A model generated the notes under the pieces. That model did not search any database. It saw only the letters and a program-made list of their open reading frames with translations, and was not told the origin of the DNA. DNA of 64,000 nucleotides from Cudoniella acicularis. Taxonomy: Eukaryota; Ascomycota; Leotiomycetes; Helotiales; Helotiaceae. The stretch covers positions 1 through 64,000 of the forward strand of contig JAAMPI010000105.1 of NCBI GenBank assembly GCA_013054445.1, given 5' to 3'. Shown here piece after piece: positions 18,946-30,800 of this stretch. The position numbers were made by a program, and so were the translations under genes. Each line of letters begins with the position of its first letter. The first letter of the stretch is position 1.

Positions 18946-20892
18946 TTAAATTTTAAAAATATCCAGCCAAGGAAACAAAACCTTTCTCTTTTCCCATCCA
19001 CTAGCAAAGTACAGCCCGTTTACCCATTTCTTGGTGATTAATTCTGGTACCCCCTCGGCGTTTGGATTTAGTAACTCAACTCCCAAAGATACGTGCTTGT
19101 CGATTTCGCCCCAGTTTCCGCTAGACTGACGAGAAGTCGTGAAAATGTACTCAAAACTTTGGTCATTTGCATCACAGACAAATATTCCGCGGTAAGGTGC
19201 ACCTGTATTGTTGGGCCTGCCAACCAGACAGCCCAGGCGTAGAACCTTTCTTGGGTCCGTCATTGCGTGAACTATCTCACTGGCCATCCAGTACATATAT
19301 TGCTTCGCAAAACTATCTTTCGACTGCTTCTCTTCGTCCAGGTAATAGAGAAGATTATCTGCAAGTATCTTATAACTTCTTCCATACACTCCAGATCCAA
19401 GCTCGTGGGCCAGTTGTTTTAAACGATATCTTTGGTGGCCCTCGAGGCCACCCCGAGTAGGATCTTCCCCGGGCAGCTTTGTTTCGCACTTCACTTTAAT
19501 TCTCTTTTCGACCTTCCAAAGATGACCAGATGTTTGCACGCCTTCATTCACAAGTTCTACCCCGGTAAGTCGACACCCTTTGATGAAGGTGAGTTCCGCT
19601 TCAATAGGTGATTCGAAGCTATCCAGACTTTGGCTCTTCAGGAAGTTAAAAATGTTTCGCGTGGGTAAGTGGTTATCACTTTGCCCATTATTGATGATTT
19701 CGCCATTAAGTAAGTGTTGTGTCAAAATGGCTAGACTGTGACTAAATCTACCACGACCCAGCTCATTGGCATTCAATCGTATATCGTAATTGCAGCAATT
19801 TGCTACGATGGCCAATCGGTCCCAAGGTTTTGTTATCTGTCTTGCCCCAATATCTGCGAGAATCGTTGGTGTCATTGGCTGTTGGATGATATCGCCCCCA
19901 TCCTCATCTTTCTCACAGAGTTTTATTGTGTATTTCCCTGCTCTTTCCAAAATCTTGCTGCAAATTTTCACATCCTCTGAATTAGACCGAAAGAAGTGTT
20001 GATAGGCTTGGCAGAACTTTGTCACTTCTGCGCGAAAGTCCGCAGAATTAACACAAAGCTCCCCAGGGACAATTTCGAAGATCCGCTTTGACCTTTTCAG
20101 CTGTTCTAAGGCGGGGTCATGGGAAATAAGGAGGACCATATTGACTGAAGCCTTGTAGTCTTCCTGAAAAGTCCAAGCTCGCATCCACCAGCCCGCCGAT
20201 GTTAGCCATTCTATCAATTCCAAGGCCATGCCAGCTTTGTGTAGCATACTCAAGTCACCCTTGAAGTCCACAAATCTTCCCATCATAAACTCCGTCAAAA
20301 TATTTAGGTCCTTGTCGGTCCTAATATGTCTGTTGATAATGGCAAGAGATTTCTGACTGAGGCTGTACACCAGGTCCATAGCTTGAGTGGCAATTTCCAG
20401 TTCCTCTTCGTCGTCCTGGTTGATACATATCCTGTCTATCCAAAAGAGGTTGCAACGGGTACAATTTGCATACTTTATCACTCGCTCCAAGACTATGTCC
20501 CTCACATTGCTCGGGAGTTGTTGACCACCCCCCTCCCCCCTCGACTCGATCAAATAGCTTCCAACAGCAAGCTCTTCCTCGGGCTCAGGTTCCCACGCCC
20601 AGGAGACCGCAACATAGTCCCTCTCCTTGAAGTTCTTAACTGGATTGATCTTGCGTCTTCCGAGAACCATCTTTAACGGTTCGACCTCGACGAATTCTCC
20701 ATCCTCTCCGTAACGTCGTTTTTGGCCGACTATCGAAGGAATAGAAAGACATTCCAGATTGCTGATCCATTCAACTGATTGCTGTTTCGAAAATTGATGT
20801 TTTTGAATTTCGAGAAGGGTCGCGCATATTGGAGCTGAAAGGCGTGTCCGAATATCCCCAAGGCTGCAGGAAATGTCACCGGAAGGCTCCAT
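18946..20892 (-). CDS. Heterokaryon incompatibility (HET) domain protein
   Basis: An uninterrupted frame of 648 residues starts at the ATG at 20892. The open frame extends 30 codons further upstream without an ATG, so a spliced upstream exon is possible. The HET domain (PF06985) runs from about residue 95 to 250, with ..DYVAVSWAWEPEPEEE.., the block ..LFWIDRICINQDDEEE.. and ..AWTFQEDYKASV... In intact HET proteins these three blocks are the conserved core and act in non-self recognition and cell death in the cytosol. The C-terminal half ends with ..GLYFASGWEKRKVLFPWLDIF.. and is typical of long orphan HET proteins. It lies beside the ABC transporter on the same strand, with a 740-bp spacer. 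Confidence 0.88.
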   Translation of the reverse strand: MEPSGDISCSLGDIRTRLSAPICATLLEIQKHQFSKQQSVEWISNLECLSIPSIVGQKRRYGEDGEFVEVEPLKMVLGRRKINPVKNFKERDYVAVSWAWEPEPEEELAVGSYLIESRGEGGGQQLPSNVRDIVLERVIKYANCTRCNLFWIDRICINQDDEEELEIATQAMDLVYSLSQKSLAIINRHIRTDKDLNILTEFMMGRFVDFKGDLSMLHKAGMALELIEWLTSAGWWMRAWTFQEDYKASVNMVLLISHDPALEQLKRSKRIFEIVPGELCVNSADFRAEVTKFCQAYQHFFRSNSEDVKICSKILERAGKYTIKLCEKDEDGGDIIQQPMTPTILADIGARQITKPWDRLAIVANCCNYDIRLNANELGRGRFSHSLAILTQHLLNGEIINNGQSDNHLPTRNIFNFLKSQSLDSFESPIEAELTFIKGCRLTGVELVNEGVQTSGHLWKVEKRIKVKCETKLPGEDPTRGGLEGHQRYRLKQLAHELGSGVYGRSYKILADNLLYYLDEEKQSKDSFAKQYMYWMASEIVHAMTDPRKVLRLGCLVGRPNNTGAPYRGIFVCDANDQSFEYIFTTSRQSSGNWGEIDKHVSLGVELLNPNAEGVPELITKKWVNGLYFASGWEKRKVLFPWLDIFKI

Positions 20893-21727
20893 ACTATCTT
20901 TTTCCAGTAAAATGTTGGCCCAAAACGGGCGCGGACTTCCATTAATAGTTGGACGATGTGAATAGCCAGGTGAAGACTGCAAGAATGTGCCGCCACGAAG
21001 ACACGTCTGGTTTTGAGCTCAATTTTATTTGATGCGGTTTTTCTAGTCTGGGTGTACAGCAAGACATGCATGCTGACGTGTCAAGCATGTCACCTGACTT
21101 GATAAATTGGACCCAATGGCAAGGCGGCTGTTGCAAAGTGCAAAACCGGAGCTGTGCAGAAGAGTATAGCAGAGTACAATTTTGGCATATTGAAAAATCA
21201 TCTTCTTTTCGTACCTAAATTAGTGTATTCTTCCATCTGCGCCTCCGATGATGAGGCTGAGCCACCTAAGGTTATCATGTGTGTGTAAGTGAATATGCAT
21301 TCAAAAGTGGTTCTAGAGGATTCTTTGGCCGCAAGAGAGCTAATATGAGCCCCCTTGAGTGCTAAAATGGCCTCTTAGGGCATGCTCAGGCTGAGTTTGC
21401 CGTGTGCTCCGGCATTGCTCAGGAATTCTCACTCTCGTCTTATGTAAAACGGCCACCACTTATATGTAGACACTGAAACGAAACCACGTGAAAATGATTT
21501 TAGACTCTAACTTTCGTAGTAGTTTTGGTATTTTGAAGTGTTTAGGGGGTTACTTAGCGAGCACTAACATTTTCACAGAACCCACTATAAGAAATAAGCA
21601 CAAGCAACGTACTTAACGAGCAAGCAACTGCAATACAGTGAAAATGAGAATCTGAAGCTGAAAAAGGTTGCTACATTTAAAGGTAAAAGGGTCGATTTTG
21701 CTACCTCTCGAGGGCTTGTGATTGGCA
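20893..21727. other. Intergenic between HET gene and ABC transporter
   Basis: 835 bp. Sequence just upstream of 20892 stays open in the HET frame to about 20982. The rest shows no gene. Confidence 0.35.
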
Positions 21728-24700
21728 CTAGAATAAGCCAGTTAGCTCACTGCGTCTCATGTTTTCAAATGTCAGAGAAGAATGATTTACCATTTGATAA
21801 TACAACCCCCGTTTTCGCAATAAAGAGGCATGATCACCCGTCTCAACTACGCTCCCATCACCAATTACAAAGATCACATCCGCGTTCTGCACAGTAGCAA
21901 GTCTATGGGCAACAACTACCATAGTTCTCCCTTTCCCCGTTCGTTCAAAAACAGCTTGCACAGCTCTTTCAGTCTCAGAATCGAGGTTCGACGTCGCCTC
22001 GTCAAGGAGTAGGACGCGAGGATTTCGAATTAGAGCTCTTGCAATAGCAATTCGCTGTTTTTGACCTCCTGACAAAGCTACGCCTTTAGCACCAACGGCA
22101 GTTTCGTAGCCTTCTGGAAGGGAGGAAATGAAGTCGTGAATCTCTGCTTCGCGGCATACTTGGTGAAGTCTTGTATCTGAAATTTTGTCCTCATCTACAC
22201 CAAGTAGAATATTTTCACGAATTGAACCTTCTATTAGGCCCGCTTCCTGCGCCACAAGGGATATAGAGCGTCGATACTCGTCTAGGTCAATCTCATTAAT
22301 ATCAGTCCCTTGATATAAAATCCGACCTTTCTGGACTTTATAAAACCTTTCAATTAGAACAAGAATTGAGTCAGCTACTGGCATTCCTGCCTTGAAAACT
22401 CAAAGATGTAGTACTAACCTTTCGAGCAGAGAAATGATGCTCGTTTTGCCGCAACCTATTTTGAGTTTCAGTGTATTTCCTGATTAATATATCGCATAAA
22501 AGAGAGGAACCCACCAGATGGACCAACAATAGCTGCAAATTGGCCCCTTTCAATCTATAAAAAGTGAGGATTTATAATTTCGATTTTCAATAGAACTTAC
22601 TGTCAAGCTTAACCCTTTTAACACTGGGACATCTCTTGTAGGATACTTGAAGGAGACATTCTTTAGTTCGATCTTTACCCCTTGAGAACCCTTTTCTTCC
22701 GCTTCTGAATCCAGGTGTTCGAGAGGAATTCCTCTCAAAGTATGCTTGCCCCGCCTTCTCATACTCCTAATTCGGTTTGCGGCAGCAAAAGCTTGCGCTA
22801 TGTCTGCATGAAATTAGTAAAATGAGCAAGCCGCTGGAGACATAGGAACTCATACTAGGTCCAAAACTCAGCGATTGCCCAGCACTTGTGCTTCCTTGAA
22901 CAACAGCTAAATAGATGACCACTGGATTTATTCATTATCATGATTCCTGAAGGCTGACTGAAGACTTACAGTAATTAAACGGCGAGTATTCATGGCTTGC
23001 GAGGAGTTGTCCACCGTACCTGAATGCGGTCAGCTTTCTTGACAGAATCTTGAATGAGTGCAACTCACCATAGTACAAAAGCCATGCAAAGCAGAGCGAT
23101 ACTATCACTCAATGCAAAAATTAACGTTGCCAGTCGAGCCTTCTGAAATGCTTTCCTCGTGTGGTTCCGCAGCATAATTTCATATCGGTAGTAAATCTCA
23201 GACTCAAGAGTAAGTGAAGACACAGTTCTGAAAGCGCCAATACATTCAGTTGCAAATTTTGAACTTTCCGCAAACACCTCGTGATTCATTTTTTCGAACT
23301 GCGTCTCGTATCGAATTCGGAAAAATCCGGCTGCAAGAATGATTGGCATTGAGGAACAGACAGTCAATAGAGTCAGCTTCCAGCCAAAGCAGAAGGACAT
23401 CAAAATCGATCCCACGATATTGAACATGGAAATGAGTACGATGGCCATGTTGATGCCGAGGAGCTGCTGGAGTAGAGTTGGGTCGCTTGCCATGCGTGAG
23501 GTTAAGCCGCCCACTGAGTTTTCTTCTTCGTCGTAGTAGGAGACGGGTTTTAAGAGAACATTCTGGAAATATTCCCGGCGGTAATTGGCTGTAATGTTCT
23601 GCAACAATTAGTTTTTGCCTATTATTGCACCATGCCAAGGGTCGAACTAACGAAAGAGACAGTATTAGACGACCATGCAAGGGTGAAATAGCTGATTCCA
23701 ACTCCGACTGCCAGGATTGTAAACATGAGACACCACCAGTTAGTCTGGCTCTGTAGGTATTCTCCCCATAAATTGAACAAAGATATGAGTTTCGCGAACA
23801 GAAACGCGTGTAATGGGAACGCAGCTGAAGCCATGAATCAGTGAGTATGTCAAAAGTGACGCCACGAAAAACGTACCTCCAGCTCCAAGAGTGCCGAGCA
23901 ACATTAAGCTATACCATTTCCACTGAGGCTTTTGCTCCCAGAGAAAGACACAAAAGCTACCAAAAAGGCCGTTTGATTCTGTAATTTTGTCACCAAAGTC
24001 CGGATTTGAGTCAAGATCAACACTGATGTTCTCGAACGCCGTTAGATCCGAATCGTGACTCTCCGTCTCAAATTTATCAGCTACAATCATCGAGTCATCC
24101 CCCATAGATAAATTCTGAGCATTTGCAAGGGCCCAATAAGGCCCCTCTGTGTCACGAAGAAGCTCAGCGTGGGTTCCATGTTGAGCAACTTGCCCTTTTT
24201 CTATTACCACAATATTGTCTGCGTTCATGATTGTGGAAAGCCGATGCGCAATAGTGATCGTTGTTCGGTTTTTCGAAACTTTGTCTAGGGCAGCTTGAAC
24301 GATCTTTTCGGCGTGGACGTCAATTGCGCTTGTTGCTTCATCTAGGATTAATATTTTGGGTTGTTTGACGATGCTTCGTGCGATTGCTAATCTCTGGCGT
24401 TGACCGCCACTGAGCTTGATACCGGCGTCTCCAACTGGCGTGTTATATCCCTTTCCGAGTATCAGTCTTGTTTTGTCGAAAAGTGGAAATCATGATCTGA
24501 AGCGAAGAGGTGACATACTTCAGGGAGTCTGGTTATGAACTCATCTGCAAATGCTTCAACACAAGCTTTCTTGACTAAAGCTCTCTTCCTTTTCTTGCTA
24601 ATATGCTCCCACTTCGTGCCTATCAAGCCAAACTCGACATTTTTGAATATCGTAGTGTTGAAAAGGAACGGTTCTTGCTGCACCAGTCCTATCTGCGACC

Positions 24701-26793
24701 TCCACCAATTGAGATCGATCTCATGGAGCTTCGTACCGCCAACTGTGATAGTCCCATTTCGAAAGAATGAAGTCTCCATCTTTGGTTAGAATCTTTTAAA
24801 TTATCCACTAGCAAGCATAGAACTTACTATCGTATTATCAGTCATGTTGCCATCGAGCTCATACCACCGCTCTATCAATCCAATAATTGTGCTCTTCCCT
24901 GACCCAGTCGCCCCCACAATAGCAGTTCGCTTCCCGGCCGGAAAACGGATACTTAGATTGTTTAGCACTTTCACATCAGGTCTCGTCGGATATGCAAAAT
25001 TAACATTTTCAAGGACAATATCCTTCCGAGGAGAGACTTCTGGGGCTTTAATACCCTGAGTTCGAGGTTTTGGTGCATCGATGATAGTGAAAAGAATACT
25101 AGCAGCTCCGGCGGCTTGAGCGGCTGTTGTAACGGGGCTGGCGATACTTCCAATAGACATTACGATTGTCATGATCGACATGAAAACTCTTTTTCATGTT
25201 AATAAAAGCGTGAGTAGACTTGATGGTACTCACATGATCATTGTTGAGACATCTGAAATTCTGAGATCCAGATATAATTTGATAGCGTACCAAAATGATA
25301 AGGCGAAGGTCCTGTTGGTCAACTTTTAAAATAATATTTCAAATTCAGGTAGAAGAAGCCTACGCATGAATGGCAAAAAAGGCTACACAGTTATTAGCTG
25401 GTTTATTCTGTGTAGTGAATTGGTGAATTTCATTAGACTTACCAGGTGCCTGTTGGATTGCGACTAACGGGGACATCAGCAGCCCACGGCGTCGTGATTC
25501 ATTCACCCACCCAGCATAACGCTTCGTCATTTTTTTTTCAGCTCCACACGCAACAACCATTCGAATAGACCCAAAGACTTCGCTGGCAATAGAAGATGAC
25601 ATACGATCAGCATGCTCTATTTCTTTCATCATTTTAACCAAAAACGGAGTCGTAATGCTGTAGAACACGACGATAAACAGCAATCCACTGCTTGTTACCA
25701 GTGTTAAGAGCCAGCTGTAGTGAAATGACACAGCTAGAGCAGTAATTACTAAAGAAATACTTTGAAGGAACATAGAGAGTTTCTCCGAGATTCCGATTTG
25801 AAGAATATTAGTGGTGATGGTGAGGATCGCTGCTGTCTGGCCCGGGGGGAGAGCATCGAGTACTGAAATGGGTTGTTGAAATAGGGCTTTCAGGTAGGAG
25901 AGCCGTATTGCTGCTGATACACGGATGCTCACCATTCGAAAGCCTAACTATTTGAATTTCAGCTTCTATTTCTGCAAAATAGGGGGAGTGGAAGCTTGCA
26001 ATTGCCACATAATCAAGCAAAAGCCTTCCCAAAAAGAGGTACACTATGTACAATCTGTATTGTTATGTCAGAACTTCCGTTGTTTTTAATACCTGGAAGG
26101 GGAAATTATACACATTTTTGTTGATAGTTGCTGTGAACATTTCTTTCGTCTCTCCTGAATCCGGTCGGTAAAATGCACTGAATGTGCTTACGAGGTCACC
26201 TGAAAAATAGTTAGTAAATCAAAAATTCCATGAAAAGATTCAAGGGAGCGCACCAAAAACGATGTTCATCAGCGGAAGCGTGACACCGGTGCATATAGAA
26301 GCACAAATAGCAGCAAGTAAAATGAGTATGTCATTTCGGGCTGAATATGAGAAAATTCTCTGTTCCAGTTGTTAATTTGATTTTCATTTACTAAGAAAGA
26401 ATGTTGGCAAGGTCATACCACGAAGTGAGAGAACGCAATTTTATATTCCGCGCTACTGAAAGAATTCTTCTTTTCTTCGCCACTGTTTTGTGGTGGAGGC
26501 TTCCCATCATCGTTCTGAACTTTTTCAAATTCCGCTGGATCCGGCAGTAATGGCTCGTTTACAGCATCTGTTGAACCTTGCCAGTGGCTGGGTGGTGTTA
26601 CTGGCGTCTTCTCGTCTTCAGTATTTAGTGACAGTTTATCAGCTTTAATAACGGTCACATGGTTTGGAGACGTAGGTGATGCTAAAGATCTCTGTGAGAG
26701 CGGAAAGAAATTTATCTGGTCATTAGATTTCGCTTCCCCTTCATCTGGAATTGACGGCTCTCTCGTGGAGAGTGATTGGTATTCGTGAGACAT
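21728..26793 (-). CDS. Full-size ABCB (MDR/Pmd1-type) multidrug ABC transporter
   Basis: A many-exon gene starting at the ATG at 26793 (a GTG nine codons earlier is not used) and ending at the TAG at 21728; roughly 1,300 residues. A soluble N-terminus of about 125 residues leads into TMD1, then NBD1: Walker [11 protein letters not shown] (near 24905), Q-loop [10 protein letters not shown], signature [14 protein letters not shown] and Walker [16 protein letters not shown]2 and NBD2 follow: Walker A VGPSGCGKTS split by an intron, signature [14 protein letters not shown], Walker [14 protein letters not shown]-loop [10 protein letters not shown]. The last exon begins at 22346; an in-frame ATG at 22384 is inside the preceding intron. 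Both ATP sites look canonical. Such pumps sit in the plasma membrane and export hydrophobic compounds. Position near an HR-PKS makes self-protection or product export plausible. I did not fix all exon borders. Confidence 0.9.
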
Positions 26794-28110
26794 AGGAGCT
26801 GATGGATATTGTACGAACACCCTTATTTTTGTTGGAAAAATTTCGTTGACCTTCCTCAGCTGTACTCTTCACGTGCTCATACCTTCTGAAAGATCGCCCG
26901 GTAGTGGCGTTTGATCGCGGCATAGGTATAACTTTGCTGATGTTGACTTTTGTTTTGCTAGTTTCGGGACAGCTCCGGTCGTGTGTCGAAATAGTGAATC
27001 GCGCTAGGTTTCACTGACTCGGACTTCTATCAATCAACGCTCGGATGCGAGAACAGACGCTGCGAGGTAGCATCAAAGCGGGAACAAAGTTCGGTCCGAA
27101 CACGAATCCGAATCAGGGACCAGGCTTAGAAATTAGTTATTGAATCGTCACGCCTTAGCATAGATGGGATTTTCCTAGCTGAAGATCATATCAAGTTCGA
27201 TAGATAATAGGTTTTGAACAGTGAATCTAATGAAAGTTGGGAGAAGAAATCTTCGATGTGATTAATTTCAACCTTGATTTCTTAGCTCGTTGAACTACTT
27301 ACTAGATTAAACTGCCAAGTTTCACGACTGGATGACCTCCGCGCTGCGGCCTAAACAACTGGGGTGTATTAAGATTGTTTCTAAAAAGTTCGAGCGCCGG
27401 GAACAAACCAAGTACGACCAATACCAAGAACCTGCCAATTCAGGACGATAGTTTTTGACACAGTGACATTTACTTGGGTTGGTAGTTATTTCGCCGCTGC
27501 ATGCTAGTCAGGTGAATGGTCAAGGGGTCAACTTCAGGTGTGGTTGAGATAGTCTTTTGTGGCATTTTTCGCAGAATGATATTGTAAATTTGAAAGATTT
27601 GAAATATATTAATTTGAATAAATTTATAAGAGAGCATTACATTCTGTAATTGGGGTTTAAACGAGATTGTGAAAACAGTTGAAATAATTAAATAACGAGG
27701 AATTATTAATTCAAGAGATTTACGTATATATCTAGGAGATCAGTTCAGAATTTAGTTTGCTGAGATATTTAGTCTCACCAAAGTTAGAAGCCATCTCACT
27801 TTCGAAGCATTTTCCAGAAAAGACACATGACTGACCAACTTACGATCCTAGCCCACGCCCATTAGATATTACACAATGCATATCATTTATATTGGAAAAC
27901 AGAATTATTATGTTCAAGTAAGGTATCAATTTAAGGGTGGTGTATCTTAGCTCAGTATACTGGCTAATGATTGCTGGTAAGAAGAAAACAAAGAAAGGAT
28001 GCCGACCGGCCATTTCCAAGACCTCTATAAAACTCCGTAAGATGATATCCGGACCAATCTAAATGCAAAGATTTCCCGTTTTTAATTCCTATTGATTGCC
28101 CCGAATGCAT
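26794..28110. other. AT-rich intergenic region, 1.3 kb
   Basis: ABC transporter promoter side (26.8-27.2 kb), then a strongly A/T-rich part (27.55-27.9 kb). No supported gene. Confidence 0.4.
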
Positions 28111-29173
28111 TTATGCCATACCCAAGTTTAAACACATCGTTCTAATTATGTCTCCAAGCTCTCTGACAGTATCTTTGTCTCGTGGTAAAGTATGTCCTTT
28201 GGCATGATCAAAAAGGTAAGCAGTGTCCATATCGCAAATGTTATACAGTGCCATGGATCCAGCTAGATAAGGATCTAAGGAGCCAACTTGAAGAACAATT
28301 AGCAAAACTACCCAATAAAATAGACCTGCAATAAAAGCTTACTGATATGGCAAGTAGGAATAGTGATTGTCAAATCTGTCTCGTCCGCGAGGGCGATCGA
28401 ATCAAACTCAGGGGTCATCGGCGGCCACCCAGCGAAAAAAAGAGCACACCTGAACATCGGCGGTATCCCCTCTGTCTCGAATCTTCGCTGCTCATGTAAT
28501 ATCAAAGTTGCTGCGATGGTCGCACCTTCGGAATATCCAATGATGCCGTCAAAAGGTCCATCTTCTTCCATAATGCGATATAAATAATCCATGGCCTCTT
28601 GAGCACTTTGATTTTTGTGCTTGTCATTGGTACCGGGAACAGAGATGGCGTTGATGCTGCCCTTCATTAATTCCCGCATCTGGTCTTCTGCTGTTGCCCC
28701 TTTGGGAAAGTTTCGAATTCGTTCGAGGATATCGCCGCCGCCTGATTCTGTCTCCGCAGGTCTCATAAATCGAAAATACGGTCCTTGTCCAAAATAATCT
28801 TCAAATCCTTCAGGTGGGAAGGCTTCAGCCGGTCCGTGGATGAAATGCAACTCAGCAGTTTCGTCAGAGCGCAGCTCTTTAACAAGGGGAGCTTGAAAAA
28901 ATCAGTATCGTTATCTTAATTCTTTTATGTGGAAGTAGCATACTGAGCTGGACCTCAAATTTCTGTGAAGGAATTAGTTTATATTTTTTTTTTTTACCTC
29001 TGAATGCGAGAGTAAACAGTAACTAGTTAAGGAAAATTGGAATGTGAAAAGGCTTTCAACCGAGTCATCTCGAAACATTTGAACTCCCAGCGCGAAAATA
29101 AAGCCCAATCAGTGAAGGAATTTGAACGTACATCTGCGCTTCCATACGCTCCACATAAGCATAAGAATTTCAT
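28111..29173 (-). CDS. FSH1-family serine hydrolase (LovG-like)
   Basis: Four exons rebuilt by frame: 29173-29132, 28962-28944 (a 19-nt micro-exon), 28891-28343 and 28286-28111, giving 261 residues, the usual FSH1 length. The start MKFLCLCGAYGSAD matches the family N-terminus. The micro-exon supplies ..KFEVQL.., and exon 3 opens with ..PLVKELRSDETAELHFIHGP... The nucleophile elbow GYSEGA has Ser at about 141; Asp in ..GSLDPY.. and His in ..AKGHTLPRD.. complete the alpha/beta-hydrolase triad. FSH1 proteins include LovG, which releases the product of an HR-PKS lacking a thioesterase. The HR-PKS starts 1.6 kb away in divergent orientation and has no release domain, so product off-loading is the best guess. 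A general esterase remains possible. Confidence 0.86.
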
Positions 29174-30800
29174 GGTGAAATTAATTAAAGTCCTGCGAAC
29201 TCAAGGTAGAGTCGTTGAAAAGAGTGCGAGAAGAGACCAGTCTACTTCAAATTAATTTTGAATTATGTGAAGGAGTGACCAAAAGTTAGAAATTTTCAAA
29301 ATGTCCCGGGAGTACACAACCTTTCAGACAAAATCTAATCTTTCTTTCCTAATCCCAATCATAATCAAAAACGATTTTCTCGGCACCAAAAACCGCTGAA
29401 ACGCAGCAAGCATTACCATTGTTTGTGATCAATGAGAGATGTCCGCCGAATCTACCGCCGTATATTTTCCTAGCTTAACGTCCCTGTTACCACGCTCTGG
29501 TGCGGCAACCCTGTAACAGCTCTTGAGGATGCAAAGCTCGGGCTCCCGGAAATCTGAAAGAGAGCCCCGGGGATCAGGAACGGGGAAGAATATGGTAAGG
29601 TTCTCCAGTGGTATGATCGAGTCGGGAAGATTTTGAGTCTCCACTACCGGTTTGAAAAGTGCAAAAGTTCTGACGTGAAGACCACTTACCCCTGAAAGAA
29701 TTCATTCTTGGCCATAGTAGTCTGGTAGATCCATGTTGGACTCATGTCACTTACCCATACCTGGATGCCTGCTTGTAATAGGGGGCCGATTTGGAGGTGG
29801 ACCAAGGGAAAGGAGAAGCAAGTGGCATGAGATATGGAGTTGAGGAGCGGTTGATCGACAGGAGATCTGATCGACGGCGCTGCTGGGTCTGCCACCATTC
29901 ATTTCCGCCACAACGCCACCCGCACAGGACAAACTTTAATCCTACCCCACCTTGAGTCCATGCCACGTTTTGAAGTGAAACGTGTATTTTATTTTCTTTC
30001 CTCTCTCCAACCACGATGGCCTTCAAAGTGCCCAAAGCTTGGTGTTGATCGCCATTCGTTCTAGACGTGCAAACAAACGGGTGGCTGGTGCCAATGTGCC
30101 GTACGACCCCTACGCCAAGCAGTTCGAGCTCCCGGCAAGACCTTGTCAGCCTCTCCGGTCTCACGAAGCTTGATGGCACGGCAGCCTGCAGTCTAATAAT
30201 CCCTTCAAGCAGGGAAGCAGTTGTGTTTCTTCTTGCACTGCCCGCAGGTTTCAAGCCCCCTTCTCTGCGTTCACAGAGTCACAGCTCTTGCCAAGGATGG
30301 ATGCAACTCACCAGTTCCCGGAAACTCAGGGACGAGCCTGTCTGATTAAAACCACGCAGCATCATGCTTCACTCGGTAGTATGGTGGCAAATCTACCCGG
30401 AACCTAAACCTTGGCAAGTTTGCAGTCTTGTTCAGATAGGACTGGAGAAGTGGGGGTTAGCAATCGTCCCTGCAATTCAAATGGTAGATGCCCCAATTCA
30501 ATGCACTGGAAGTGCATTGCAGAATCTCTCTGAACTTGTGATGGCAGCCAAACACAGCACACTCAACTCCGCTTTCCCATTCGCCTAAAGGGATTCACTG
30601 AGCTCAGATTGCTGATCGGATTAGCACTCCGGTGAAACGTGCGCCTGTCTGAACTCCACTCAATAAGGAATGGCTCAAAAGGAACTACCCATAGCTCGGA
30701 GACAACATACTTCACATGGCTGGTCTGTCCAATCTCTAAATTTTGAAAAGTCAACAAAATTTTCTGTACATACAGAAGGCGCCGTGACAGCTGGAAGGAT
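29174..30800. other. Intergenic between divergent hydrolase and PKS
   Basis: 1.6 kb with several overlapping short frames on both strands (29.7-30.6 kb) but no domain, no consistent codon pattern and no splice-supported exons. It is probably the shared regulatory region of the hydrolase and the polyketide synthase. Confidence 0.4.

Noticed and set aside
22346..22384. Separate half-size ABC protein starting at an ATG at 22384
   Set aside because: This ATG lies in an intron. Splicing GTTAGT..GAAAG restores the LLERFYKV continuity of NBD2 of the full transporter.
29680..30600. Overlapping short frames on both strands upstream of the PKS
   Set aside because: No domains, no codon bias and no splice-supported exons; probably regulatory spacer.
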